Source of the DNA: Clostridiaceae bacterium
GTDB lineage: Bacteria > Bacillota > Clostridia > Acetivibrionales > DUMB01
Direction: 5' to 3'
Length of the DNA stretch: 34,636 nucleotides
Assembly (NCBI GenBank): GCA_012840535.1
Contig: DULF01000011.1
Span: 1-34,636, forward strand
Made by a program: the position numbers and the translations under genes. The notes beneath the pieces were generated by a model. That model was not told the DNA's origin, ran no database searches, and saw only the letters and a list, made by a program, of their open reading frames with translations. This document shows positions 16,091 to 24,656 of this stretch, piece after piece. The first letter of the stretch is position 1. Each line of letters starts with the position of its first letter.

Positions 16091-16119
16091 AATATATAGC
16101 TGACAAATTTACTTTACAA
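16091..16119 (-). promoter_or_regulatory. Candidate promoter of rpsP-khpA
   Basis: On the minus strand TTGTAA (16114-16119) and TATATT (16091-16096) are 17 bp apart in the ffh-rpsP gap, about 40 nt before the rpsP start. Confidence 0.5.
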
Positions 16120-16145
16120 TCTTTAAGCTGTTGACACTTTCATCC

Positions 16146-17495
16146 TTAAAATGGGAAGCGGAACTTTCCCATGCCCTTTTTGCCATGCCTGCCCATATCC
16201 GTCATCATTTTCATCATTTTTTTCATCTCTTCAAATTCCTTCAGAAGCCTGTTAACTTCCTGTATGGTAGTACCGCTGCCTGCTGCAATCCTTTTTTTCC
16301 TGCTTGCGTTTATAATTGAAGGCTCGTTTCTTTCCTGCTTCGTCATCGATTTTATAATTGCTTCGGTACGGGAAAGCTTTTTCTCGTTTGCTTCAATATC
16401 CAAATCTTTGAGGACCTTGGCATTAACCCCCGGAATCATGCTGAAAACCTGGCTTAATGGCCCCATCTTTTTCAACTGCTGCATCTGATCAAGGAAGTCA
16501 TCGAAAGTAAACTGCTGGGTTCGCATTTTCCTTTCAAGCTCAAGAGCTTTCTTTTCATCAAGCGCTTCCTGGGCTTTTTCAATCAGGCTTAATACATCAC
16601 CCATTCCAAGTATCCTGGAAGCCATTCTGTCAGGATAAAATACCTCAAGGTCGCTTAGTTTTTCACCCATTCCTACAAATTTAATGGGCTTCCCTGTTAC
16701 TGCCTTTACTGAAAGCGCCGCACCGCCCCTTGCGTCTCCGTCAAGCTTGGTAAGGACAACGCCGTCAATACCGAGCTTTTCATTAAAACTCTGGGACACG
16801 TTTACAGCATCCTGTCCTGTCATGGAATCTACAACCAAAAGTATCTCATGGGGTTGCACGGATGCTTTAATATTTCTTAACTCATCCATCAATTCCTCAT
16901 CTATATGAAGGCGTCCGGCTGTATCAATGATTATAAGGTCGTATTGCTTTGTCTTGGCGTGTTCGATTGCAGCTTTCGCTATATCAACCGGATCCATTTT
17001 ATCTCCTGCTGAAAAAACCGGTATATTAAGCTGGGAACCTATAACCTGGAGCTGCTTTATTGCGGCAGGCCTGTAAACGTCACATGCTACAAGCAGGGGA
17101 CTTCTTCCCTGCTTTCTCATCATATTGGCAATTTTGCCGGATGTAGTCGTCTTTCCTGAACCCTGCAGGCCAACCATCATGTATATTGTCGGAGGTTTCG
17201 GCGAAAGTGTAGGCTTGCTTGGAACCTGTCCCATTAGATTAATTAATTCTTCGTGTACAATTTTTACTACCTGCTGTCCGGGAGTCAAGCTTTCCAGCAC
17301 TTCCTGCCCGACAGCCCTCTCAGAAACTTTATTTATAAAGTCTTTTACAACTTTGAAGTTGACATCAGCTTCAAGAAGGGCAAGTTTGACCTCTCTCATC
17401 ATGTCCTTTACATCTTTTTCAGTTACTCTGCCCTTGCCGCGTATTTTTCTTATGGCTTCCTGAAGTTTTCCTGATAAGCCTTCAAATATCTGCAT
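16146..17495 (-). CDS. ffh: Signal recognition particle protein Ffh (SRP54)
   Basis: Ffh binds signal sequences and the SRP RNA and docks with FtsY. The 449-residue protein has an N-domain (1-90), a GTPase domain with P-loop GLQGSGKTT (109-117), DTAGRLH and TKLDGDARGGAAL, and a C-terminal methionine-rich M-domain (about 325-445) ending in MKKMMKMMTDMGRHGKKGMG. The ATG at 17495 has AAGGAG 9 nt upstream. It follows ylxM by 42 nt; ftsY lies just upstream, so all protein parts of the pathway are adjacent. No SRP RNA gene is seen in the window. Confidence 0.98.
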   Translation of the reverse strand: MQIFEGLSGKLQEAIRKIRGKGRVTEKDVKDMMREVKLALLEADVNFKVVKDFINKVSERAVGQEVLESLTPGQQVVKIVHEELINLMGQVPSKPTLSPKPPTIYMMVGLQGSGKTTTSGKIANMMRKQGRSPLLVACDVYRPAAIKQLQVIGSQLNIPVFSAGDKMDPVDIAKAAIEHAKTKQYDLIIIDTAGRLHIDEELMDELRNIKASVQPHEILLVVDSMTGQDAVNVSQSFNEKLGIDGVVLTKLDGDARGGAALSVKAVTGKPIKFVGMGEKLSDLEVFYPDRMASRILGMGDVLSLIEKAQEALDEKKALELERKMRTQQFTFDDFLDQMQQLKKMGPLSQVFSMIPGVNAKVLKDLDIEANEKKLSRTEAIIKSMTKQERNEPSIINASRKKRIAAGSGTTIQEVNRLLKEFEEMKKMMKMMTDMGRHGKKGMGKFRFPF

Positions 17496-17537
17496 TCTTT
17501 TCTTTCTCCTTCACAAAGAGTTCATTTTTCACTAGCC

Positions 17538-17894
17538 TCATAAGTTATCAATCAAACTCTTTACCTCATTTTCAACATGCTTTACTTTCTCCCTGTCAGC
17601 AGCATCCATTTTTTCAACGTTCAGGCTGTTAAGTATTTCCAATATGTTCTCCAACTTTTGCTTTTGCTCTAAATATTTTTTCGCAAGTCCCAGTTTTTCT
17701 TCCAATGTATTTAAAAGAGCTTTTCCTTTCTTAATATTATCATATACGCCCTGTCTGCTGATATTCAAATACTCAGCAATTTCTCCCAGGGAATAGTCGT
17801 TGTTATAATGCATATCCAATATACTGTACTGTCTCTCAGTCATAAACTGACTGTAAAAATCAAGCAACAAACTAATTTTAAGCACATTCTCCAT
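17538..17894 (-). CDS. ylxM: YlxM-family DNA-binding protein (UPF0122)
   Basis: The 118-residue protein has a sigma-70 region-4-like helix-turn-helix (about 18-60: RQYSILDMHYNNDYSLGEIA, then EYLNISRQGVYDNIKKG) and a helical C-terminal tail. YlxM proteins are found beside ffh and have been linked to the SRP system, but the molecular role is poorly defined. The ATG at 17894 has AAGGT about 10 nt upstream. It is the first gene after a strong promoter and a leader with two inverted repeats, which it might itself regulate (inference). Confidence 0.92.
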   Translation of the reverse strand: MENVLKISLLLDFYSQFMTERQYSILDMHYNNDYSLGEIAEYLNISRQGVYDNIKKGKALLNTLEEKLGLAKKYLEQKQKLENILEILNSLNVEKMDAADREKVKHVENEVKSLIDNL

Positions 17895-17917
17895 ATACTA
17901 TCATACCTTAAACATAT

Positions 17918-17941
17918 TGGACGTGTTAAACTATACGTCCA
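17918..17941. repeat. Inverted repeat in the ylxM leader
   Basis: The 7-bp perfect arms TGGACGT/ACGTCCA flank a 10-nt centre (GTTAAACTAT), starting 24 nt upstream of the ylxM ATG. It could be an RNA hairpin near the ribosome binding site or an operator. Confidence 0.5.
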
Positions 17942-17947
17942 CAATAT

Positions 17948-17985
17948 AAATAAGGTGTAAAGCAAAAATACTTTACGCCTTATTT
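17948..17985. repeat. Hairpin at the ylxM transcription start
   Basis: The 15-nt arms AAATAAGGTGTAAAG and CTTTACGCCTTATTT (one mismatch or wobble) flank an 8-nt loop. The outer arm overlaps the -10 element of the ylxM promoter. It might end ftsY transcripts or act on ylxM initiation; no long T-run follows on the minus strand. Confidence 0.55.
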
Positions 17986-18011
17986 TAATTTAGATACACA
18001 TATATTGTCAA
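17982..18011 (-). promoter_or_regulatory. Sigma-A promoter of ylxM-ffh
   Basis: A perfect TTGACA (18006-18011) is followed 18 bp later by TAAAAT (17982-17987) on the minus strand, between ftsY and ylxM. Confidence 0.75.
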
Positions 18012-18067
18012 GTATTAATTTAACTTCGCGCTTATTTTCTCATTTATTGCCGGCATGGTGCATTGAA

Positions 18068-18979
18068 TTAATCAAAAAGCGCATCTACAAACTCCCTGGG
18101 ATTAAAGAACTGCAAATCGTCCAGTTTCTCTCCGACTCCAATGAGTTTTACAGGTATATTCAGCTCCGATTTTATAGCAATTACAATACCGCCTTTTGCC
18201 GTGCCATCGAGTTTCGTCAGGACAATTCCGGTAACATCAGCAACTTCGCAAAATGTCCTGGCCTGGGAAATAGCATTCTGTCCTGTAGTGGCATCCAGCA
18301 CAAGCAGGGTCTCCTTCTTTGCATCCGGCATTTCACGTTCAATTACCCTGAATATTTTTCTGAGTTCCTCCATCAGGTTCTTTTTTGTATGCAATCTGCC
18401 TGCAGTGTCACAAATCAGGACATCGGCTTTCCGGGCTTTTGCTGCTTGAAGGGCATCATAGATTACTGCCGCCGGATCTGAGCCTTCAGCATGTTTGATT
18501 ATGTCTACACCAACCCTGTTAGCCCATATTTCAAGCTGGTCAATTGCGGCTGCCCTGAAGGTGTCTCCCGCCGCAAGCAGAACTTTCTTTCCGTTGCTTT
18601 TCAGAAGATATGCAATCTTGCCTATTGAAGTTGTTTTGCCCACCCCATTTACTCCAACTACAACGATAACTAAAGGCGATCCAAATATTGCCGTCTTTTC
18701 TGAATCGTTGTCTGAAAGTATTTGCAGCAACTCCTCTTTAAGGAGCCTTTTTACATCCTTTGGGTTTGTTACCTTGTTTTCCTTTACCTTTGCCTTCAAC
18801 CTTTCAATAATTATTTCAGTTGTCTTCAAACCCATATCCGATGTTATGAGTATTTCCTCAAGCTCATCAAACAAATCATTGTCAATTTTCCCAAGTGAAA
18901 CCAACACCTGTTCAATTTTTTCAGTAATGCCTTTTCTGGTTTTCTGCAAGCCGTCTTTTAGTCTGTCAAAAAGTCCCAT
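18068..18979 (-). CDS. ftsY: Signal recognition particle receptor FtsY
   Basis: FtsY is the membrane-associated GTPase that receives SRP-ribosome complexes. The 303-residue protein is a short form without the long acidic A-domain. It has an N-domain (about 1-95), P-loop GVNGVGKTT (109-117), DTAGRLH, and TKLDGTAKGG, and ends NPREFVDALF. The ATG at 18979 has GGAGG 7 nt upstream. It follows smc by 57 nt, the usual smc-ftsY order of Firmicutes. Confidence 0.98.
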   Translation of the reverse strand: MGLFDRLKDGLQKTRKGITEKIEQVLVSLGKIDNDLFDELEEILITSDMGLKTTEIIIERLKAKVKENKVTNPKDVKRLLKEELLQILSDNDSEKTAIFGSPLVIVVVGVNGVGKTTSIGKIAYLLKSNGKKVLLAAGDTFRAAAIDQLEIWANRVGVDIIKHAEGSDPAAVIYDALQAAKARKADVLICDTAGRLHTKKNLMEELRKIFRVIEREMPDAKKETLLVLDATTGQNAISQARTFCEVADVTGIVLTKLDGTAKGGIVIAIKSELNIPVKLIGVGEKLDDLQFFNPREFVDALFD

Positions 18980-19036
18980 ACATCTTCCTCCGTATTTTTT
19001 GATATCTATATTATAGTTCCAATATTATAAAATATA

Positions 19037-22000
19037 TCACATAGCCTTGTTTTCAACCAATTTCATCGAAACTATCTTCGAAACTCCCCTCTCTTGCATA
19101 GTCACACCATATAGTGTATCAGAACATTCCATGGTGCCCTTCCTGTGGGTGACAAGTATAAACTGTGTCTGTTCGGAGTACTTCTTTAAATATTCCGCAA
19201 ACCTGTATACATTGGCATCATCAAGGGCTGCCTCTATTTCATCCAGCACGCAGAACGGCACAGGTTTGAGCCTCAATATTGCAAAAAGCAGGGCAATTGC
19301 GGTAAACGCTCTTTCACCACCGGACAAAAGCATCATGTTCTGCAATTTTTTGCCTGGCGGCTGTGCCTCGATTTCTATACCGCTTTCCAGCACATTCTCT
19401 TCGTCCACAAGAATTAGCTGTGCCCGGCCCCCGTCAAATAATTCCCTGAACACAATATTGAAATTTTCATTAATCAGCCTGAACTGTTCAAGAAATTGTT
19501 TTTTCATTTTGGACGTCATCTCATAAATTATTCTCTGAAGTTTTTCCGCGGCCTGTTCCATATCATTTTTCTGCCTGGTCATAAACTCATACCTTTCCTT
19601 GGTTTTGACATATTCATCAATGGCGGCTACATTTACAGGACCTAACTCTTTTATCTCATTTCTGTATTCGATTATTTTTTTCTGTGCCTGTGAAATGCTT
19701 CCAATATCTTTCTTAAATTCAAGAGCGTTTGTGTAGGTAAGCTCATATTCATCCCACATGCGATTCTGTACTGCTTCCATTTCCGATTCAAACTTTGCTT
19801 TTCTGAGTTCAATCCTGTTAAATTCCTCCTGAAGCAGCATAATCCGTTTATTGATTTCATTGATTTTGTCGATGGTTTCAGACAACTCCTCGTCCAACAC
19901 CCTGCGTTCTTCTATTATTCTGTCAATTTCGAGGGTTTTGCCTGTTTTCTCCTCTTCCTGGCTTTTGATTATATTTCTTATGCTTTCGTTTTTCTTTTTT
20001 AATTTTTCTATTTCTTCATAGTTCCTTTTCTTTTCGGCGCCTTTTCTGGCCAGGCTTTTCTCCAGGCCTTGTTTCTCGTTATCCAGTTTCTGAAAGGCCT
20101 CATTTATGCCTGAAATGCTCTCTAATATGGAATTGACCGATATTTTGTAATTCGTAATATCCTTATGTAAATTATCACGGACAGCCTGTTCCTCTTTGTG
20201 CTTCTCCTGGTGTTCAGCAACAATTTTTTTGGTTTCAGCTATCTCATTTTCCAAAGCCTGCATTTCAACTATATACTTTTCAGCCTCACGGTTAAGGTCA
20301 TCTCTTTGACGGGCAAGCTGCATCGATTCCTCATTAAGCATTTCGATCCTTGCCGCTAGTTTCTCAATATTCTCCTCAACCTGCGCGCAGTGATTCTCAT
20401 CACGTGCTTTGATCAGTTGATTGTCTTTTAATTCGGCTTCTACCGATGAAATTCTTTCATTTATTGCATTAATATACGATATAGTCTCATTTATCTGTTT
20501 TTCAAGCATTAACTCGTCGTCTTTGATTTTACTTATTTCGGTTTTTAAACTTTCTATTTCCCTGTTTCTTCCCAACAGGCTTATTCCCCTGTTTTCAACA
20601 CTTCCCCCTGTAATAGAACCACTGGTATTTAAAATATCTCCTTCAAGCGTAACTATCCTGAATCCGTAACTATGAACCCTTGCTATATTAATTGCCGAAT
20701 CCAGGTCTTCCACAACCACAACCCTGCCTAAAAGGCTTAGTATTATACCCCTGTACTGTTTGTCGCAGGAAACCAAATCTGAAGCAATTCCGCAAAAACC
20801 ATCCTTCTTCTTTAACTCTTCAATAATGTGTTTATCAATATATTTGCCTTTAACAGAACTGATTGGCAAAAAAGTCGCTCTGCCACCCTTGTTTTTTTTC
20901 AGATAATCAATGGCTCTTTTAGCATCCTCTTCCGATGTCACCACAATATTTTGCAGAGAGCTTCCAAGAGCCATTTCCACTGCCGTTTCATATTTTTTGT
21001 CCACCTTGATCAGTTGAGCCAATGCGCCGTGGATTCCTTTCCCAAATTCAGGAAACCTGGCGCATGCATTAAGGATATCTCTGACGCTTTTATTATATCC
21101 TTCGAAACTCCTTTCCATGTCTAAAAGCATCTTTTGCCTTGAAGTTTTAACCTGGATTTCAGTTTTTAACTGATTCTGTTTTTTCCTGAGCTCCGCAAGC
21201 TTCAAATCCCCGTCATTTTTTTGCAAAACTAACGAGTCAAGCTCGTTTGTCAATTTTTTAATGTTTTCTCCTGCATTATGAATGCTTTCAAGAAGTTCTT
21301 CTTTTTTTATGTTATTCCTGTCTTTTTCCAGTAAAAGCTGATTTACTTCACGCGCAATATTTGTTCTTCTTTTCTCCAGGCTTTCCATATTTGCCTTCAA
21401 TGAGTTTATCTGCGTCTTTTTATCTGAAAGCAAATCCAGCTTATCCATTATGCTGGACTTAAGCCCTTCGATATATCTTTCGCTTTCATCGAGGGAAGCA
21501 AGTATTGAATTCATTTTTTCTTCACATTCAGCCAGTTTCGCAGAGTATTCATTATACCTGTCATTCAGATATTTTAACCTTTCCTGCTTTGAGAGATATT
21601 CACCTGACAGGTTGTCTATCTTCTTAAGAATCTCACTTATTTCTCCGTCAAGTCTATGCGTATTTTGTGTAAAATGGTTTATTTTCTCCTCATTAAGCCT
21701 TATCTCTGCCTGATACTTTTCCAGACTGCTTTCCAGGCTGTAGTACTTCTGCCTTGAGCTCTCAAGTTTTTCATCGAGGAGCTTCAAAGCTTCTGACTTT
21801 TGCCTGTTTAACGTATTAATATTTTCCAGACGCCTGCTTTCGTCATCTATCTCTTCTTTTACAGAGGAAAGCTGTGCTTCAAGCTCACTTATTTTTTCTT
21901 TATACTTGCTAATATTTTCAATATATACATTGACTTCGAGTTCTTTAAGGTTATCTCTCAGGCTGAGGTATTTTTTAGCAGTATCAGACTGCTGTTTTAA

Positions 22001-22612
22001 GGGCTCGAGTTGAATTTCAAGCTCATTAAGTATGTCATTGATTCTCAAGAGATTCTGTTTTGTAAGTTCAAGCTTCTTTTCAGCCTCCTGCTTTCTCACT
22101 TTATACTTCATTATTCCCGAAGCTTCTTCGAAAATGCTTCTCCTGTCCTCTGACTTTGTACTTAAAATCTCATCTATTCTCCCCTGTCCGATAATTGAAT
22201 ACCCATCTTTCCCAATGCCTGTATCTAAAAACAACTCATGTATGTCTTTAAGACGACATGACGTCCTATTGATATAATATTCGCTTTCTCCGGACCTGAA
22301 AACTCTCCTCGTTATCGTGACTTCGCTGAATTCAACAGGAAGTGAACCGTCCGAATTGTCAATCGTCAGGGAAACCTCAGCAAATCCCAGAGATTTTCTG
22401 TGCTCTGTCCCTGCAAATATCACATCTTCCATGCGGCTGCCTCTAAGGGATTTTACGCTTTGCTCTCCAAGGACCCATCTTATGGCATCGGAAATATTAC
22501 TCTTTCCACTGCCATTAGGTCCTACAATGGCAGTAATGCCGCTGTTAAATTCCAGGGAAATTTTATCTGCAAAAGACTTAAAACCCTGTATATCAAGCCT
22601 CTTTAAATACAA
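19037..22612 (-). CDS. smc: Chromosome partition protein SMC
   Basis: SMC is the ATPase that, with ScpA/ScpB, organises and separates chromosomes. The 1191-residue protein has an N-terminal Walker A GPNGSGKSN (31-39), a long coiled coil, a globular hinge (about 500-660, including GALAQLIKVDKKYETAVEMA), a second coiled coil, and a C-terminal ABC signature LLSGGERAFTAIAL with Walker B FCVLDEIEAALDDANV. The start is TTG at 22612, with GAGGT 7 nt upstream, giving the usual MxLKRLDIQGFKSF beginning. An upstream ATG at 22681 would add 23 atypical residues. It is followed by ftsY. Confidence 0.97.
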   Translation of the reverse strand: MYLKRLDIQGFKSFADKISLEFNSGITAIVGPNGSGKSNISDAIRWVLGEQSVKSLRGSRMEDVIFAGTEHRKSLGFAEVSLTIDNSDGSLPVEFSEVTITRRVFRSGESEYYINRTSCRLKDIHELFLDTGIGKDGYSIIGQGRIDEILSTKSEDRRSIFEEASGIMKYKVRKQEAEKKLELTKQNLLRINDILNELEIQLEPLKQQSDTAKKYLSLRDNLKELEVNVYIENISKYKEKISELEAQLSSVKEEIDDESRRLENINTLNRQKSEALKLLDEKLESSRQKYYSLESSLEKYQAEIRLNEEKINHFTQNTHRLDGEISEILKKIDNLSGEYLSKQERLKYLNDRYNEYSAKLAECEEKMNSILASLDESERYIEGLKSSIMDKLDLLSDKKTQINSLKANMESLEKRRTNIAREVNQLLLEKDRNNIKKEELLESIHNAGENIKKLTNELDSLVLQKNDGDLKLAELRKKQNQLKTEIQVKTSRQKMLLDMERSFEGYNKSVRDILNACARFPEFGKGIHGALAQLIKVDKKYETAVEMALGSSLQNIVVTSEEDAKRAIDYLKKNKGGRATFLPISSVKGKYIDKHIIEELKKKDGFCGIASDLVSCDKQYRGIILSLLGRVVVVEDLDSAINIARVHSYGFRIVTLEGDILNTSGSITGGSVENRGISLLGRNREIESLKTEISKIKDDELMLEKQINETISYINAINERISSVEAELKDNQLIKARDENHCAQVEENIEKLAARIEMLNEESMQLARQRDDLNREAEKYIVEMQALENEIAETKKIVAEHQEKHKEEQAVRDNLHKDITNYKISVNSILESISGINEAFQKLDNEKQGLEKSLARKGAEKKRNYEEIEKLKKKNESIRNIIKSQEEEKTGKTLEIDRIIEERRVLDEELSETIDKINEINKRIMLLQEEFNRIELRKAKFESEMEAVQNRMWDEYELTYTNALEFKKDIGSISQAQKKIIEYRNEIKELGPVNVAAIDEYVKTKERYEFMTRQKNDMEQAAEKLQRIIYEMTSKMKKQFLEQFRLINENFNIVFRELFDGGRAQLILVDEENVLESGIEIEAQPPGKKLQNMMLLSGGERAFTAIALLFAILRLKPVPFCVLDEIEAALDDANVYRFAEYLKKYSEQTQFILVTHRKGTMECSDTLYGVTMQERGVSKIVSMKLVENKAM

Positions 22613-22698
22613 GCCCAACACCTCAGTCAATAAAATTAAAACTGCATTTTTTAATTTTAACATATTCAGGAATTTATTCAACTGCAGATTTGTTCAAA

Positions 22699-23742
22699 TT
22701 AAACTTCAACCCAACAGTTGCCGTCGCTTTTATAGATAAATATTTCATCGTCCAAATCCTTGTCTACATTCAACATAACTTTTTTAAACCCTAAACTGTT
22801 TCTTAGATGGTTAATATTCCCTCTTTTTTGGCCTACAACATAAGATACGTTTTTTGCTCCTGTTCTGATTATCAGTTCATTCTTTCCTTCAAACTTTTCA
22901 CGAACAATTACATTCTCAATTTTTTTTAAAATGGCTCTGGATTCTACAAGTTGCCTGAACGCAGGATGAAAAGGTCCTGCAATTACATCTCCGTCCATAC
23001 TTATATTTTCAGTAGGCTGAAGACCTATCCTTATTACGTTAATTCCATTGGATTTGTACATTTCAAGGAGTTCTGAACAAATTTCGACGGCTTCTTCGAG
23101 GTTTAACGGCACATATTCGCTCTTTTTATATAGTTCTTCAAGGTATGTTCCCCTTATAACAAGAGTTGGATATATTCTCACAATTTCAGGTTTTAACGCT
23201 ATGGTTTTTTCAGCCGTATAAATGTCCTTTTCCCTGCTGTCCCCCGGAAGTCCGATCATTGTCTGAATTCCAAGATTAAAACCATATTGTTTTATCAGTA
23301 AGGAAGAAGTGATTATATCGTCTGCACTATGTCCCCTGCAGCTTAAATATAGCACATCTTCATCAAAACTCTGGGCACCAAGCTCAATTGTACCGACATT
23401 ATATTCTTTAAGGTATTCAAGTATTTCCTCATTTATATAATCAGGTCTTGTTGAGAGCCTTATAGAATTTACCTTTCCATCCTTTAAATAATTGTATGCT
23501 ACTTCTAGTAAACTAAACTGTTCTTCCTTTTTTATGCCTGTGAAACTGCCGCCGTAAAAGGCAATTTCAATAAAAGCTCCACGAGGTGCCTTTAATAAAT
23601 AGGATTCAACAGTCGAACTTATTTTTTCTGCAGTAACTTCTTCAATTTGACCGCTTATCCTTTTCTGGTTGCAAAATATACATTCATGAGGACAACCTTT
23701 GTGAGGAACAAATACCGGTATTATGACATGTTTTTTCTTCAT
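22699..23742 (-). CDS. ELP3-like radical SAM protein
   Basis: The 347-residue protein has the [4Fe-4S] motif CPHECIFC (Cys17, Cys21, Cys24), a GGSFTGI block, STRPDYI, and TIELGAQSFDEDVL, all shared with the radical SAM part of the Elongator subunit Elp3. It lacks the acetyltransferase domain. Similar short proteins are common in Clostridia beside rnc and smc; Elp3 acts on wobble uridine of tRNA, but the role of this short form is unknown. The ATG at 23742 begins 4 nt after the rnc stop and is preceded by AAAGGG; an in-frame upstream ATG lies inside rnc and is rejected. Confidence 0.85.
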   Translation of the reverse strand: MKKKHVIIPVFVPHKGCPHECIFCNQKRISGQIEEVTAEKISSTVESYLLKAPRGAFIEIAFYGGSFTGIKKEEQFSLLEVAYNYLKDGKVNSIRLSTRPDYINEEILEYLKEYNVGTIELGAQSFDEDVLYLSCRGHSADDIITSSLLIKQYGFNLGIQTMIGLPGDSREKDIYTAEKTIALKPEIVRIYPTLVIRGTYLEELYKKSEYVPLNLEEAVEICSELLEMYKSNGINVIRIGLQPTENISMDGDVIAGPFHPAFRQLVESRAILKKIENVIVREKFEGKNELIIRTGAKNVSYVVGQKRGNINHLRNSLGFKKVMLNVDKDLDDEIFIYKSDGNCWVEV

Positions 23743-23746
23743 ACTG

Positions 23747-24454
23747 TTAAAAACCCTTTTCAAGCGCCTGTTTTGCTGCATTCTGTTCAGCTTCTTTTTT
23801 GCTTCTTCCTCTGCCTATACCCATTACTCTGTCCGATGTTTTCACCTGGGATACAAAAAGCTTGTTGTGATCAGGTCCCTTTTCCTCAACTATCTCATAA
23901 GTTATTTTTTGATCACTGCTCTTCTGTACGAGTTCCTGCAGTTGGGTCTTATAATCCATAAATATGGAACCGTTTATTGAATCTTGTATAAGTGTTTTCA
24001 TTTTATCGAGCACAAACTCCTTTACCTTGGCAAATCCCCCATCAATGTAGACAGCGCCGATAAGCGCTTCAAATGCATCGGAAAGTATCGATGACCGTGT
24101 TCTTCCTCCGGAAATTTCCTCGCCTTTGCCAAGAAGAAGGTATTCGCCGAGGCCTATTTCGTTGGCGCATTTCATCAATGAAGTTTCACAAACGACATTA
24201 GCCCTTGCCTTAGTCATTTCACCCTCAGAAAGATGTGAATATTTCATATATATGTTATCGCTTATAACTAAGCTTAGTACCGAATCTCCAAGAAATTCAA
24301 GCCTCTCATTGCTCACAAAGCCCTTTCCCTTGTGTTCGTTTGCAAATGAACTGTGAGTTAAGGCAAGAAGCAGATTGTTTTTATCTTTAAAAACATACCC
24401 CATTCTTTCTTCAAACTCTGAAAGCCTGCTAAGCAATTCTTCCCTGCTATTCAT
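23747..24454 (-). CDS. rnc: Ribonuclease III
   Basis: RNase III cleaves double-stranded RNA in rRNA precursors and mRNAs. The 235-residue protein has the catalytic domain with NERLEFLGDSVLSL (Glu53, Asp57) and SDAFEALIGAVYID (Asp126, Glu129), followed by a double-stranded RNA-binding domain (about 160-235) ending KKEAEQNAAKQALEKGF. The ATG at 24454 follows AGGAGG by only 4 nt. Directly upstream is a long imperfect inverted repeat, a possible self-cleavage target. The ELP3-like gene and smc follow. Confidence 0.97.
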   Translation of the reverse strand: MNSREELLSRLSEFEERMGYVFKDKNNLLLALTHSSFANEHKGKGFVSNERLEFLGDSVLSLVISDNIYMKYSHLSEGEMTKARANVVCETSLMKCANEIGLGEYLLLGKGEEISGGRTRSSILSDAFEALIGAVYIDGGFAKVKEFVLDKMKTLIQDSINGSIFMDYKTQLQELVQKSSDQKITYEIVEEKGPDHNKLFVSQVKTSDRVMGIGRGRSKKEAEQNAAKQALEKGF

Positions 24455-24472
24455 ATTTCCTCCTTAGCTACC

Positions 24473-24589
24473 GGACAGTCATGGGCAATAGGATATATGC
24501 TAAGTGAGGCAATAACTTTCTTGAAGCTCCGATTTTAGCCCATGGCGGCTTATCCGTCACATAGCACATAGCCTATTGTCTATTCGTCC
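24473..24589. repeat. Long imperfect inverted repeat in the rnc leader
   Basis: Arms of about 36 nt (24473-24509 and 24554-24589) are imperfect inverted copies sharing terminal GGAC and the core CAATAGGnTATnTGCTAnGTGA. In rnc mRNA they would form a stem of roughly 22 pairs in a 26-27-nt core, with few mismatches, ending just upstream of the ribosome binding site. Its position in front of the gene for a double-strand RNase suggests autoregulation; a small non-autonomous mobile element is an alternative, though no target duplication is evident. Confidence 0.7.
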
Positions 24590-24593
24590 TGCA

Positions 24594-24644
24594 TTTTTTA
24601 AAAACCAGGTGCATAATATTCGAATATTAACTATTATGCACCTG
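24594..24644 (-). terminator. Rho-independent terminator of fabF
   Basis: A perfect 13-bp stem CAGGTGCATAATA/TATTATGCACCTG (24632-24644 and 24606-24618) with a 13-nt loop is followed by GTTTTT on the minus strand. It closes the fatty-acid gene cluster 12 nt past fabF. Confidence 0.88.
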
Positions 24645-24656
24645 ATTTAAATTGTA

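Noticed and set aside
24455-24605. Small leader ORF or tandem repeat (CTATGTG twice) in the fabF-rnc gap
   Set aside because: ATGs here run directly into stops, and the short tandem copy is part of the larger inverted repeat.
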